Positions 31,391-40,200 of a stretch of DNA of 64,000 bases are shown in pieces. The stretch is from positions 62,001 through 126,000 of the forward strand of contig NZ_JACJQJ010000015.1 of assembly GCF_014696615.1 (NCBI RefSeq), written 5' to 3'. The position numbers and the translations under genes were made by a program. The notes below the pieces were generated by a model. That model ran no database searches, was not told where the DNA came from, and saw nothing but the letters and a program-made list of their open reading frames with translations. The stretch's first letter is position 1. Every line of letters begins with the position of its first letter. This stretch comes from Nostoc linckia FACHB-104. Its GTDB lineage: Bacteria > Cyanobacteriota > Cyanobacteriia > Cyanobacteriales > Nostocaceae.

Positions 31391-31444
31391 CTCTCTTCTT
31401 CCTCTGAGCCTCCGCGTCTCTGCGTGAGACAAAAAAGCGATCGC
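31391..31444. repeat. 54-bp direct repeat, right copy flanking the toxin-antitoxin pair
   Basis: Same-orientation partner of 30484-30537 (49/54 identities). It contains the CTCTGCGTCTCTGCGTGAG-type core that also occurs near 49697-49726 in reverse. Confidence 0.75.
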
Positions 31445-31485
31445 CTTTTTGTGAAATCACAATAACAAAAATTTGTCACTTATAG

Positions 31486-31547
31486 GAAAAGACCGTGAAA
31501 CATAAAGTTCCACGGCTGTAAGTGTAGTGTGAGGAGCTTAACTACAG
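31486..31547 (-). ncRNA. Candidate Yfr1-like small RNA
   Basis: On the minus strand, a stretch of about 62 nt starts CTGTAGTTAAG, contains GCTCCTCACAC (31537-31527) and ends in a strong hairpin with T-run. Known Yfr1 RNAs of cyanobacteria are about 54-70 nt with an unpaired ACTCCTCACAC core followed by a terminator hairpin; this differs at the first core base. CTGTA (5') can also pair with TACAG after the core. There is no coding ORF here. A TATGAT lies about 5 bases upstream of the proposed 5' end. RNA detection would be needed to prove it; the location next to guaB/trxA known in some species is not present. Confidence 0.5.
31493..31515 (-). terminator. Terminator hairpin of the small RNA candidate
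   Basis: On the minus strand CCGTGGAAC (31515-31507) pairs with GTTTCACGG (31501-31493), one G-U pair included, loop of 5, followed by TCTTTTCC. Confidence 0.6.
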
Positions 31548-31782
31548 ATCATCATAAATTAGGCGATCGCTAATAATACGCTCGTAACAGTTTTGGTAAC
31601 AGAATTTTTACTGATGACCAATTTTTACCCTAGGAAGTTGTCATAAATTGAAGAGATAGCTTTATGTAAATCCTGTGTTAAGCAAAAGTGAAGAACTTAT
31701 AAAGAAAATTACAAATTAGCTGTATCCGAGAAAACATAATTAATAGATTTAAGCAAATTTTCTCTTAGCTTAAGGAGGCCTG

Positions 31783-33252
31783 ATGGTTACAACAACGGTA
31801 CCAGCACAACAGGTCAAAATCGGCCCAACCCAACTGCTGATAAATAATGAGTGGGTGGAAAGTGTCAGCGGTCGCCGATTTGAAACTATTAATCCTGCTA
31901 CAGGTGAAACTATCTGTACAGTAGCAGAAGCAGATGCGCCAGATGTGGATAAGGCTGTACAAGCAGCACGCGCGGCTTTTAAGGGTGGAGACTGGCCTAA
32001 GATGTCTGCCACTAAGCGCGGTGAATTGCTTTATAAGCTAGCTGATTTAATTGAACAGAATATTGATGAGTTAGCACGGCTGGAAACGCTAGATAATGGC
32101 AAGCCTGTACATGATTCTTTGGGTGATTTAGGGTTAGTAATTGGTTGTTACCGCTACTATGCAGGTTGGGCGGATAAGGTTCAAGGCAAAACAATTCCGA
32201 TTAATGGCCCTTATTTTTGCTACACACGCCATGAGCCTGTAGGTGTGGTAGGCCAAATTATCCCTTGGAATTTCCCGTTATTAATGCAAGCTTGGAAGCT
32301 AGCACCAGCTTTGGCTACAGGTAACACTGTGGTGATGAAAACAGCAGAACAAACACCTTTATCAGCACTGCGAGTAGGTGAGTTAATTATTGAGGCTGGG
32401 TTCCCGCCTGGTGTGGTGAATATTCTCTCAGGATACGGCCCGACGGCTGGGGCGGCAATTTCTCGTCACATGGATGTGGACAAAGTAGCGTTTACTGGCT
32501 CCACTGAAGTGGGACATTTGATTATGGAAGCTGCTGCCAAGAGTAACCTGAAGCGGGTAACTTTGGAATTAGGCGGTAAGAGTCCTAACATCGTCTTTGC
32601 TGATGCTGATATGGACTTAGCAATTGAAGGTGTCCACCAAGCTATATTCTTTAACCAAGGTCAGTGCTGCTGTGCAGGTTCACGGCTGTTTGTAGAAGAA
32701 AAATGCTACGACGAGTTTGTGGCTAAGGCTGTAGCTAGAGCTAAACAGCGGACTGTGGGTAACCCCTTTGATGCTCAGACAGAACAAGGGCCACAGGTAG
32801 ATAAAGAGCAATTCGACAAGGTGATGGGTTACATCGAGTCGGGGATGCGCGAAGGCGCTCAAATGCTCTGTGGTGGTACTCAAGTTGGCGATCGCGGTTT
32901 CTTTATTGCACCGACAGTCTTTGCGGATGTCCGCGATGATATGAAGATTGCTCAAGAAGAAATCTTTGGCCCGGTGATGAGCATTATCAAATTTAAGGAT
33001 ATTGATGAGGTAATTCAACGGGCAAATAACACCATGTATGGACTTGCCGCTGCTGTGTGGACTCAGGATATTAGCAAAGCCCATGCGATCGCCAATAATG
33101 TTCGTGCTGGTACTGTGTGGGTAAACTGCTACGACGTATTTGACGCTGCTGCACCTTTTGGTGGCTTTAAGCAGTCGGGTATTGGTCGAGAATTAGGCGA
33201 GTACGGTTTACAACAATACACCGAAGTTAAAACGGTGACTATCAAGTTGTAA
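31783..33252 (+). CDS. Aldehyde dehydrogenase, NAD(P)-dependent
   Basis: 489 residues, full length. It has [59 protein letters not shown] (general-base Glu) and [16 protein letters not shown] with the catalytic Cys. PWNFP and [17 protein letters not shown] are also typical. The overall match is to ALDH1/2-type proteins that oxidise small or aromatic aldehydes, including retinal in some cyanobacterial homologues; substrate is not decidable here. A strong AAGGAGG lies 6 bases before ATG. It appears monocistronic, with a hairpin element and a terminator after it. Confidence 0.9.
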   Translation: MVTTTVPAQQVKIGPTQLLINNEWVESVSGRRFETINPATGETICTVAEADAPDVDKAVQAARAAFKGGDWPKMSATKRGELLYKLADLIEQNIDELARLETLDNGKPVHDSLGDLGLVIGCYRYYAGWADKVQGKTIPINGPYFCYTRHEPVGVVGQIIPWNFPLLMQAWKLAPALATGNTVVMKTAEQTPLSALRVGELIIEAGFPPGVVNILSGYGPTAGAAISRHMDVDKVAFTGSTEVGHLIMEAAAKSNLKRVTLELGGKSPNIVFADADMDLAIEGVHQAIFFNQGQCCCAGSRLFVEEKCYDEFVAKAVARAKQRTVGNPFDAQTEQGPQVDKEQFDKVMGYIESGMREGAQMLCGGTQVGDRGFFIAPTVFADVRDDMKIAQEEIFGPVMSIIKFKDIDEVIQRANNTMYGLAAAVWTQDISKAHAIANNVRAGTVWVNCYDVFDAAAPFGGFKQSGIGRELGEYGLQQYTEVKTVTIKL

Positions 33253-33264
33253 ATTGCTACACTT

Positions 33265-33392
33265 CCAATACTTGTCGGTTAAGGGCAAAAGGGGAAGGGG
33301 AAAAGGGGTAAGAAAAAACCTTTAACCCTTACCCTTTCACCTTTTCCCCAAACCAAATTCCGAGTTGAAAATCCTTAACCGAGCAGTTTTGG
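33265..33392. mobile_element. MITE copy A, 128 bp with 8-9 bp target duplication
   Basis: Left end CCAATACTTGTCGGTTAAGG (33265-33284), right end complementary at 17 of 20 positions (33373-33392). CTACACTT stands just outside both ends (33257-33264 and 33393-33400), an 8-bp target duplication (9 if the shared G counts). The interior is polypurine/polypyrimidine (GGGGAAGGGGAAAAGGGG and complement). Related to 53308-53447 and 44167-44207. Confidence 0.85.
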
Positions 33393-33415
33393 CTACACTT
33401 CTGACGCTACAAGAA

Positions 33416-33446
33416 CAAAGCCTGTATCCCCAGGCTTTGTTTATTA
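33416..33446 (+). terminator. Intrinsic terminator, probably for the aldehyde dehydrogenase
   Basis: CAAAGCCTG (33416-33424) pairs with CAGGCTTTG (33431-33439), loop TATCCC, then TTTATT. The MITE lies between it and the gene. Confidence 0.6.
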
Positions 33447-33527
33447 GTAATAATTTTTACCAATATTTTGAATTAATAATTCATTATCCATCATTCAGTG
33501 ATATTCCCTTGTAAGTGGGAATGATAA

Positions 33528-34775
33528 ATGGGTATGGAATATCACCTAAAGAAAATTTCAATGATAAATGCGATCGCACCGTTTGCTTATTTTTACAGAC
33601 TTTACAGTAAGAACAAAAGCAAGCATTCCCCAAAACGCCATCTGTGGCTAGTATTAGTTGGTGGAATTTTAGCGCTGTTGGTGGTGCTAACCGGCGTTCA
33701 CCCAGGACTAGCGCAAAACCCAGAACCATCACCAACAGCAGAAATAGCGCCAAAACCAGAAGAAGCGTCAACAAATTCATTTGTAGTTGCGACAAGGGTG
33801 ATAGCACCCTTTGTATTTGCGGAGAAAGGTGAGCTATCGGGCTTTAGTGTTGATTTATGGCGCAGTATTACAACTAAATTAGGTATCAACTCGAAATTTG
33901 TTGAATATCCCAATGTTCAGGATTTGCTTTCTGCTGTTAAGGATGGCAAAGCAAATGCTGGAATAGCAGCTATTTCAATTACAGCTGAACGTCAGCAAAA
34001 TTTTGATTTCTCTTTACCAATGTTTGCTGCTGGGTTGCAGATAATGGTAAGACCTCCGGAGACAAATGGTGGTGCTTTGTCTAATATTTTGCAATTGGTT
34101 TTTTCTGCGTCACTTTTGCAAGTAGTTGGCATTGCACTGCTGCTGATTGTAGTAGCAGCTCATGTTATTTGGCTGTCCGAACGCAATCACAAAGAAGGCA
34201 TGATTGATAAATCATACTTCCCTGGTATTTTTAAAGCCTGTTGGTGGGCTGCAGCTACATTAGCAACCCAAGCTGATGAAATGCCTAAAGGAGTAGTAGG
34301 ACGTTTTATCGCCATTATTTGGATGTTTATCGGTGTGTTGTTTGTTGCTTACTTCACAGCCGCAGCTACTACATCGCTAACTGTACAGCAGCTTCAAGGA
34401 GATATCAGGAGTATAGATGATTTACCTGGTAGGCTAGTAGCAACAACAGCTGGAAGTACAGCCGCCAAATATCTCAAAGAGCATAATATTTCTACCCTAG
34501 AAGTTCCGAAAATTGAGGAAGCTTACAATGCTCTGCAAAATAAAAAAGCTGATGCTGTAGTATTTGATGCTCCCGTACTCCTGTTTTATGCGGCTCATGA
34601 GGGTCAAGGTAAAGTAGAGGTTGTTGGTAGTGTGTTCCGTGAAGAAAACTACGGTATTGTCTTGCCAAATAACAGTCCCTACCGCAAACAAATTAATAGT
34701 GCATTGTTAAGTCTCAGAGAAGATGGCACTTATCAATCGCTTTATGATAAGTGGTTTGATGTTAAAAAATCTTAA
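33528..34775 (+). CDS. GluR0-like ionotropic receptor / ligand-gated channel
   Basis: 415 residues with a signal-like hydrophobic segment (LWLVLVGGILALLVVLTG, about 39-60). The substrate-binding halves are S1 (about 85-180: APFVFAEKGELSGFSVDLWRSI) and S2 (about 290-410). Between them are M1 (LLQVVGIALLLIVVAAHVIWLSE), a re-entrant P-loop near WWAAATLATQADEMP, and M2 (FIAIIWMFIGVLFVAYFTAAATTSLTV). AYFTAAATTSL resembles the SYTANLAAF gate of eukaryotic iGluRs. GluR0 in Synechocystis is a glutamate-gated K channel with TVGYG; that motif is absent here. ATG 33528 or a start a few codons later is possible. Confidence 0.8.
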   Translation: MGMEYHLKKISMINAIAPFAYFYRLYSKNKSKHSPKRHLWLVLVGGILALLVVLTGVHPGLAQNPEPSPTAEIAPKPEEASTNSFVVATRVIAPFVFAEKGELSGFSVDLWRSITTKLGINSKFVEYPNVQDLLSAVKDGKANAGIAAISITAERQQNFDFSLPMFAAGLQIMVRPPETNGGALSNILQLVFSASLLQVVGIALLLIVVAAHVIWLSERNHKEGMIDKSYFPGIFKACWWAAATLATQADEMPKGVVGRFIAIIWMFIGVLFVAYFTAAATTSLTVQQLQGDIRSIDDLPGRLVATTAGSTAAKYLKEHNISTLEVPKIEEAYNALQNKKADAVVFDAPVLLFYAAHEGQGKVEVVGSVFREENYGIVLPNNSPYRKQINSALLSLREDGTYQSLYDKWFDVKKS

Positions 34776-34845
34776 GTTCTGCCAAACAATCACCCTTTGC
34801 AGTGATGAATAAATGGAAGGCAATAATATCGCATCTACTTCTGTA

Positions 34846-34873
34846 ATTACGAATTACGAATTACGAATTACGA
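34846..34873. repeat. ATTACGA tandem heptamer, four copies
   Basis: Four perfect ATTACGA units between the receptor gene and mazG, ending just before the mazG stop codon. Confidence 0.85.
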
Positions 34874-34877
34874 ATTG

Positions 34878-35687
34878 TTATGTGCCTTCCTGTGCAATTT
34901 GAGCTTTTGCTTGTTGCCACAAACTTTCCAACTCTTGTAAGCTGTAATCCGAAAGGGGGCGGTCAACAACTGCCTCCATTTTTTGTAACCTTTGGATAAA
35001 TCGCTGATTTGTACCTTGCAATCCAGCACTAGGATCGAGATTATGCCAACGGGCTAGCTGAATAATTGCAAACAGTAAATCGCCTAATTCTGCTTGTTGT
35101 GCTTCTTTTGTTTCTGCAGCTAAAGCCTGTTGGAATTCTCCTAACTCTTCATGAAATTTTTCCCATACTCCTTCAATATTTTCCCATTCAAACCCTACAG
35201 CCGCAGCTTTTTGGGAAATTTTCATCGCCGCTGTTAATGGGGGAAGGCTACGCCCATAGCGACTGAGTTTAGTACTAAGTTTTTGATTTTCTGGGGATGG
35301 TTCGCCCTTTTCTGCAGCTTTAATTTCTTCCCAATTTTGCCGCACCTCATCAACACTTGCCACTGTCACATCACCAAATACATGGGGGTGACGGCGAATC
35401 AACTTTTGAGATATCCCTTCAGCAATTTCTTTAAGAGAGAATTGCCCAGCTTCACTAGCAATTTGAGCTTGCAAGACTACTTGTAAGAGTAAATCTCCTA
35501 ATTCCTCTGCGATCGCATTTTGATCGCCACTCTTAATTGCATCCACCACCTCATAAGCTTCCTCAATTACATAAGGTGTCAAACTTTCCGGCGTTTGTGC
35601 CAAATCCCAAGGACAACCACCATCAGGCGATCGCAATTTTGCCACCACATCAATTAATTCTTGTAATGCTGCTAAATTTTCGTTCAT
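34878..35687 (-). CDS. mazG: Nucleoside triphosphate pyrophosphohydrolase
   Basis: 269 residues from ATG 35687; the frame is open upstream but that is translated repeat. Two MazG domains. In the first, CPWDLAQTPESLTPYVIEEAYEVVDAI and AEELGDLLLQVVLQAQIA give the EExxE...ExxD metal ligands. RRHPHVFGDV and NWEEIKAAEKG are typical. The second (GVEWENIEG-like, FHEELGEFQQAL, ELGDLLFAIIQLARW) is the partner repeat. It hydrolyses non-canonical NTPs to NMP and pyrophosphate in housecleaning or stress control. Confidence 0.93.
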   Translation of the reverse strand: MNENLAALQELIDVVAKLRSPDGGCPWDLAQTPESLTPYVIEEAYEVVDAIKSGDQNAIAEELGDLLLQVVLQAQIASEAGQFSLKEIAEGISQKLIRRHPHVFGDVTVASVDEVRQNWEEIKAAEKGEPSPENQKLSTKLSRYGRSLPPLTAAMKISQKAAAVGFEWENIEGVWEKFHEELGEFQQALAAETKEAQQAELGDLLFAIIQLARWHNLDPSAGLQGTNQRFIQRLQKMEAVVDRPLSDYSLQELESLWQQAKAQIAQEGT

Positions 35688-35727
35688 GGTTGTTTGGTGT
35701 TTGGTGTTTGGTGTTTGGCGTTTGGTA

Positions 35728-36384
35728 TTAGTTATTTCCCCTTGTCCCCTTTCCTCTCTGCCCCCTGCTCCCCCTGCTTCCTCTGCTTCCTCTACTCCCC
35801 CTACCCCCTGCACCCTGCCCCCCTGCCCGATAGGGTTTACGTTTCTTAATTTTGCCACTAGGAAGCAATGCCCGAACGCCTTGTTTTTTGACTCGCTTGT
35901 ATGTGGAATTGCTCCAATCGCTGAGTGTATGGCTCATAGCACCGAGTTCTAAGCCTAAGAATAGGGCGAGGAATTCAGTACCGTAACTTGTGAGCGATCG
36001 CTCGACTTTACCACCGACGTTTTGCCAAATAGAGGCGATATTCAAGAGCTTTTCGGCAATGGCTACGAAAACTATTGTGGCGATCGCTAGCAAGCAACAG
36101 AGATAAACTACCCGTAGCGTCGTGCCAATAATCGGCCCGTGGGATAAAAAAGAGCGATGGCGTAAACTTTTTTGATAAGGTAGCCAAATCCAGCGCAAGA
36201 AGCCCCAGCGTTGGTATTGGATAGAGTAAATATCCAAATCTGGGCCGAACATCAGCCCACCAAACAGAAACCCGCCGGAAACGAATAAAGTCACATTGCT
36301 ACTGCCAGTCTGCCAGAAAGTCACACCCGCAACAATCGGCAGAGCATACAGCGTAATGCTATCGTGGGTTCGACCAGAGGGCAT
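35728..36384 (-). CDS. DUF2227 putative metal-binding membrane protein
   Basis: 218 residues. The N-terminal MPSGRTHDSITLYALPIVAGV and FGPDLDIYSIQYQRWGFLRWIWLPYQKSLRHRSFLSHGP, plus LGLELGAMSHTLSDW, are the His/Asp-rich and helical features of DUF2227. Several membrane helices occur between. The C-terminal 35 residues (GGQGAGGRGSRGSRGSRG and so on) are translated intergenic 9-bp repeat, so the natural C-terminus probably ends near KIKKRKPY. Function is not known. Confidence 0.75.
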   Translation of the reverse strand: MPSGRTHDSITLYALPIVAGVTFWQTGSSNVTLFVSGGFLFGGLMFGPDLDIYSIQYQRWGFLRWIWLPYQKSLRHRSFLSHGPIIGTTLRVVYLCCLLAIATIVFVAIAEKLLNIASIWQNVGGKVERSLTSYGTEFLALFLGLELGAMSHTLSDWSNSTYKRVKKQGVRALLPSGKIKKRKPYRAGGQGAGGRGSRGSRGSRGSRGQRGKGTRGNN

Positions 36385-36472
36385 TTAAAAAGTTCTCAAA
36401 AATTTTTTCTCAAAAATACTAGCGCGATTCAAAATCTTTTGCTATATTCTATAAATGTGAGTGAAAACGAGC

Positions 36473-36545
<73 letters not shown>

Positions 36546-36552
36546 TCACTTT

Positions 36553-36595
36553 AAAAAGACTAGAAGTAACCTAAAACCTACTTCTAGTCTTTTTT
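36553..36595 (+). terminator. Intrinsic terminator of tRNA-Val
   Basis: Perfect 16-bp stem, AAAAAGACTAGAAGTA (36553-36568) with its complement (36579-36594), loop of 10, ending in a T-run. Confidence 0.85.
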
Positions 36596-36689
36596 ATTTA
36601 AGAGAAGATTTGCACAAGGTATGTAATTCTCATGACTACAGATAGACGTTATAACTTTGGTTAAGAAAATACAAGTTTTCGTGATGAAA

Positions 36690-37020
36690 ACTTCCGCTTT
36701 GTTGACCAAGACATAAGTGTTGGTGACGAAACAACAAAGGTTGGTCACGAAACAACAAACGTTGGTGACGAAAACAATTGTTTAATAAGTAAAACTTTTG
36801 TTTTGTTGACCAAGACATAAGCATTGGTCACAAAACAACAAACGTTGGTAACGAAAACAATTGTTTGATAAGTAAAACTTTTGTGTTGGTGACCAAGACA
36901 TAAGTGTTGGTCACGAAACAACAAAGGTTGGTGACGAAAACAATTGTTTGATAAGTAAAACTTTTGTGTTGGTGACCAAGACATAAGCCTTGGTCACGAA
37001 ACAACAAAGGTTGGTGATGA
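36690..37020. repeat. 83-bp tandem repeat array, about four copies
   Basis: CAATTGTTTGATAAG-type landmarks recur at 36775, 36858 and 36941 (83-bp spacing). GACCAAGACATAAG recurs at 36704, 36808, 36891 and 36974; the first interval is 104 because a 21-bp TTGGTCACGAAACAACAAA unit is duplicated there. Within each unit are variants of TTGGTGACGAAA and TTGGTCACGAAACAACAAA and the palindromes TTGGTGACCAA and AACAATTGTT. 83 is not a multiple of three, and both strands lack a credible gene. Confidence 0.85.
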
Positions 37021-37255
37021 AAACTTTTTTAAGCTCATCCTATACGTAAAAGGGAGTGAGATTTTGTGGGCATGGGGCATGAGAAAGGCATCCAACCTTC
37101 GCTGCTACATTCAAATTTCTGTAAAGAGTATTTTCATCTTCATATTTGCTCTAATTTGGTATTATTTATGGCAACAATTTTTACTGAAAAGCAACGAATA
37201 GTTAATGAAGCCTAATTTGCGATCGCTCTAAATTAATTCTCTCCCAGCCCCTTGC

Positions 37256-40200
37256 CTATCCTCTCCCCGCTAAAGAAGCAACAAGTAACACCAACTGCCT
37301 CGTTTCAACGGGTTTGGCGATGTGCATTTGAAATCCAGCGGCTAGGGCTTCTGTGCGTTCTGCATCTCCAGCATAGGCGCTGAGGGCGGCGGCGGGAATT
37401 TGTCCGCCAGCTTCAGCAGCTAAGGCTCTTACTTGACGAATTAAATCGTAACCGTCTTGTTCTGGTAAACCAATGTCGGATAATAAAACATCATAGCCGT
37501 TGGGATTAGCTATTAAGGTGAATAGGGCTTCATGGGCTGATGCAACGGCTGTTACTTCTACTCCGTACTGCTGTAGGGTAATGGTAAATAACTGGCGAAT
37601 ATCTGCTTCGTCATCGACAACCAAAACCCGCACACCCGCCAAGGATGTAATATTCTCAAGAGGAATTTCTGGCTCGTTTGGTAAAGGGGCTAGCTGTGTA
37701 GCCACTGGCTGAGAAATTTCTGGGGACTGAGTCTGCAAAGGTAGCCTGACTGTAAAAGTTGCTCCTTGATTTTCACCAGGGCTTTCTGCCTCAACAGTAC
37801 CACCGTGGAGTTCTACTAAGTGCCGTACTATGGAAAGCCCCAACCCTAAACCAGGGTTTAAGCGATTTTTGCTACTATCAGCTTGACGAAAGCGCTCAAA
37901 AATATATGGGAGAAAATCGGCTTGAATACCTCTACCTGTATCGCTAATTTGAATTTCAGCGTGGGAATCTGTGTAATTTAGGGTGATATCTATTCTGCCT
38001 CCATCTGGGGTAAATTTAATTGCGTTAGAAAGCAAATTCCACATTACCTGCTGTAAGCGATGGGGATCACCGTTGATGATTCTAGCTGTAGAATCGAGCT
38101 GCAATTCAATTTGGATATTTTTGGCTTCGGCTGAGAGGCTAACTACTTCAATAGCGGCTGTAATTATGGGTAAAAGCTGCATTGGCTCAGGATCAAGGCG
38201 CAGCCTCCCGGCGCTGATGCGTGATATGTCTAACAAATCTCCAATTAGCTGGGCTTGAGCAGTGGCGCTACGCTCAATTGCTTCTAGCCCTTGATTAATC
38301 ATGCCTTGCTCGAGATTTGGCCGTTGGAGTAGCTGTGCCCATCCTAGTAAGGAATTGAGGGGATTACGCAGTTCGTGGGAAAGAATCGATAAAAACTCAT
38401 CTTTGGCGCGGTTGGCTGTTTCCGCCGTCGCTCGGGCTGATTGTTCTTGAGTGAGTAGCTGAGTGCGTTCTGCTTCTAGTTGGTTTTGTTGGGTAATATC
38501 TTCAATTACCAACAAAATCAATTGCATATTCTCGATTTCCGGCATTCTGCGGGCATTCAGCCGCATAATTTTATGCCCAATCGACTCAAACTCATGCTCA
38601 ACTTCCAAATCTTGAAATAGGGCATTGCTGGGAATCACATCTTCTAAGAGCGATCGCAATCGCGGTATATTCCACTGTCCATTCCCGAGTTCAAAAATTA
38701 AGCGCTGTTCTGTTTCTGCGGGTAACACTTGGAAAGTTTCGTAGAAAAAGCGATTGGCTCTCATCACTCGTAAGTCTAAATCCAGCACCAAAATCGATTC
38801 CCGCACGGTATCTACAATTGCTTCAGCGTAATCTCTGGATGCTCTTAGCTGTTCAGTGCTGCGTTTGAGTTCGTCAATGTCAACTAATACAACCACCGCA
38901 CCGTCAATTTTATGATCTATTGTGCGATAAGGCCTGATTCGCAAATCATACCAGTGTCCTTCACAGTCTTGCACTTCCTGGGCTTTAAAGTTGAGATTAC
39001 CAATAACTTCTAAAATTTGTTCCTCTAAATCAGAAATATTTAAGTTGTGATTAATATCACTAATTGGTCGTCCAATATCCGTAGAAATCAGGTTGAAAAT
39101 TGTACCAGCCACCGGAGTAAAACGCCGAATCCGCAAATCACCCCCTAACATCAGAATGGGAATATTAATATTGCTGAGTAAATTCTGCAAATCGTTGGTG
39201 ACTTGAGTTGACTCAAGATTTCGGCGTTGCAGTTCGTCGTTAATGGTGTTGAGTTCTTCGTTAGTTGCTTGAATTTCTTCTTTAGCAGTTTCTAATTCCT
39301 CATTTGTACTTTGCAATTCCTCATTGCTAGAAAGAATTTCTTCATTAGCTGCTCTCAGATTTTGATTAGTACCTTGCTGTTCTTCAATAATTGATTGCAG
39401 ATATTCTTTAGTAGTTGCTAGTTCCTGCTTGAGTGCGTTAATCTCATTCTCAGCCACAGCTTGTTTGCCCCGCCGAGATTTACTGCGATCGCTTGCTGAT
39501 TCAGAGATAGTAATTGTTGGCAATGGCAGATCGGCAAACAATACTAAATAGTAGTTTTCTTGCTTATGAGGTGATTTAAACGGTATGATATCAACCGTTA
39601 CCAGCCTAACTTGGCCGTTCTCAGTAATTTGAATGCCTTCTTTTCGCACTGAGGTTTGTCGCTGTTTTGCTTGGTGAATGACAGTGCGTAACTCTAGCCG
39701 CAGTTCTTGTTTAGCCATCTTCAACAAATTAAAGCTGGGCCTACCTGATGGCGGTTGCAGATAAGAACTAGTCTGTCCGCGAAATTGCAAAATCTCTAAA
39801 TCGTTGTTAATCACTACGCCCACCGGAGCATAGTGATTGAGTACAATTCGGTCAGCAGATGTCTGCATTTCCAGATCATTGTAAATAGTCTCGCTTACTG
39901 ATGACTGCCGGGTATTTAATTCTTTAGGATAGGTGCCAGTAATTAGATCCATACCCAACCGCACAGGTGCCATTTTGCGACTATAAATCTTCGACTTTCT
40001 ATCCACTAACGAAAACAAGTCAGAAAATTCTCCCACTGTCTCTGAGATGCCTAACATCAAAAAGCCTGTTGGCTTGAGACCATAATGAAAGATGGGTAGA
40101 AGTTTCTTCTGGACACGACTGCCCAAATAAATTAGCACATTGCGACAGGTAATTAAATCCAAGTGCGAAAAAGGCGGATCGGCAATTAAGTTTTGCCGAG

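Noticed and set aside
32680-33084. 134-codon minus-strand ORF
   Set aside because: Antisense to the aldehyde dehydrogenase; shadow frame.
36745-36984. Two minus-strand ORFs in the 83-bp array
   Set aside because: Translated repeat; the period is not a multiple of three, so each copy is read in a different frame.
36690-37020. CRISPR array
   Set aside because: The units are contiguous tandem copies of 83 bp with no unique spacers.
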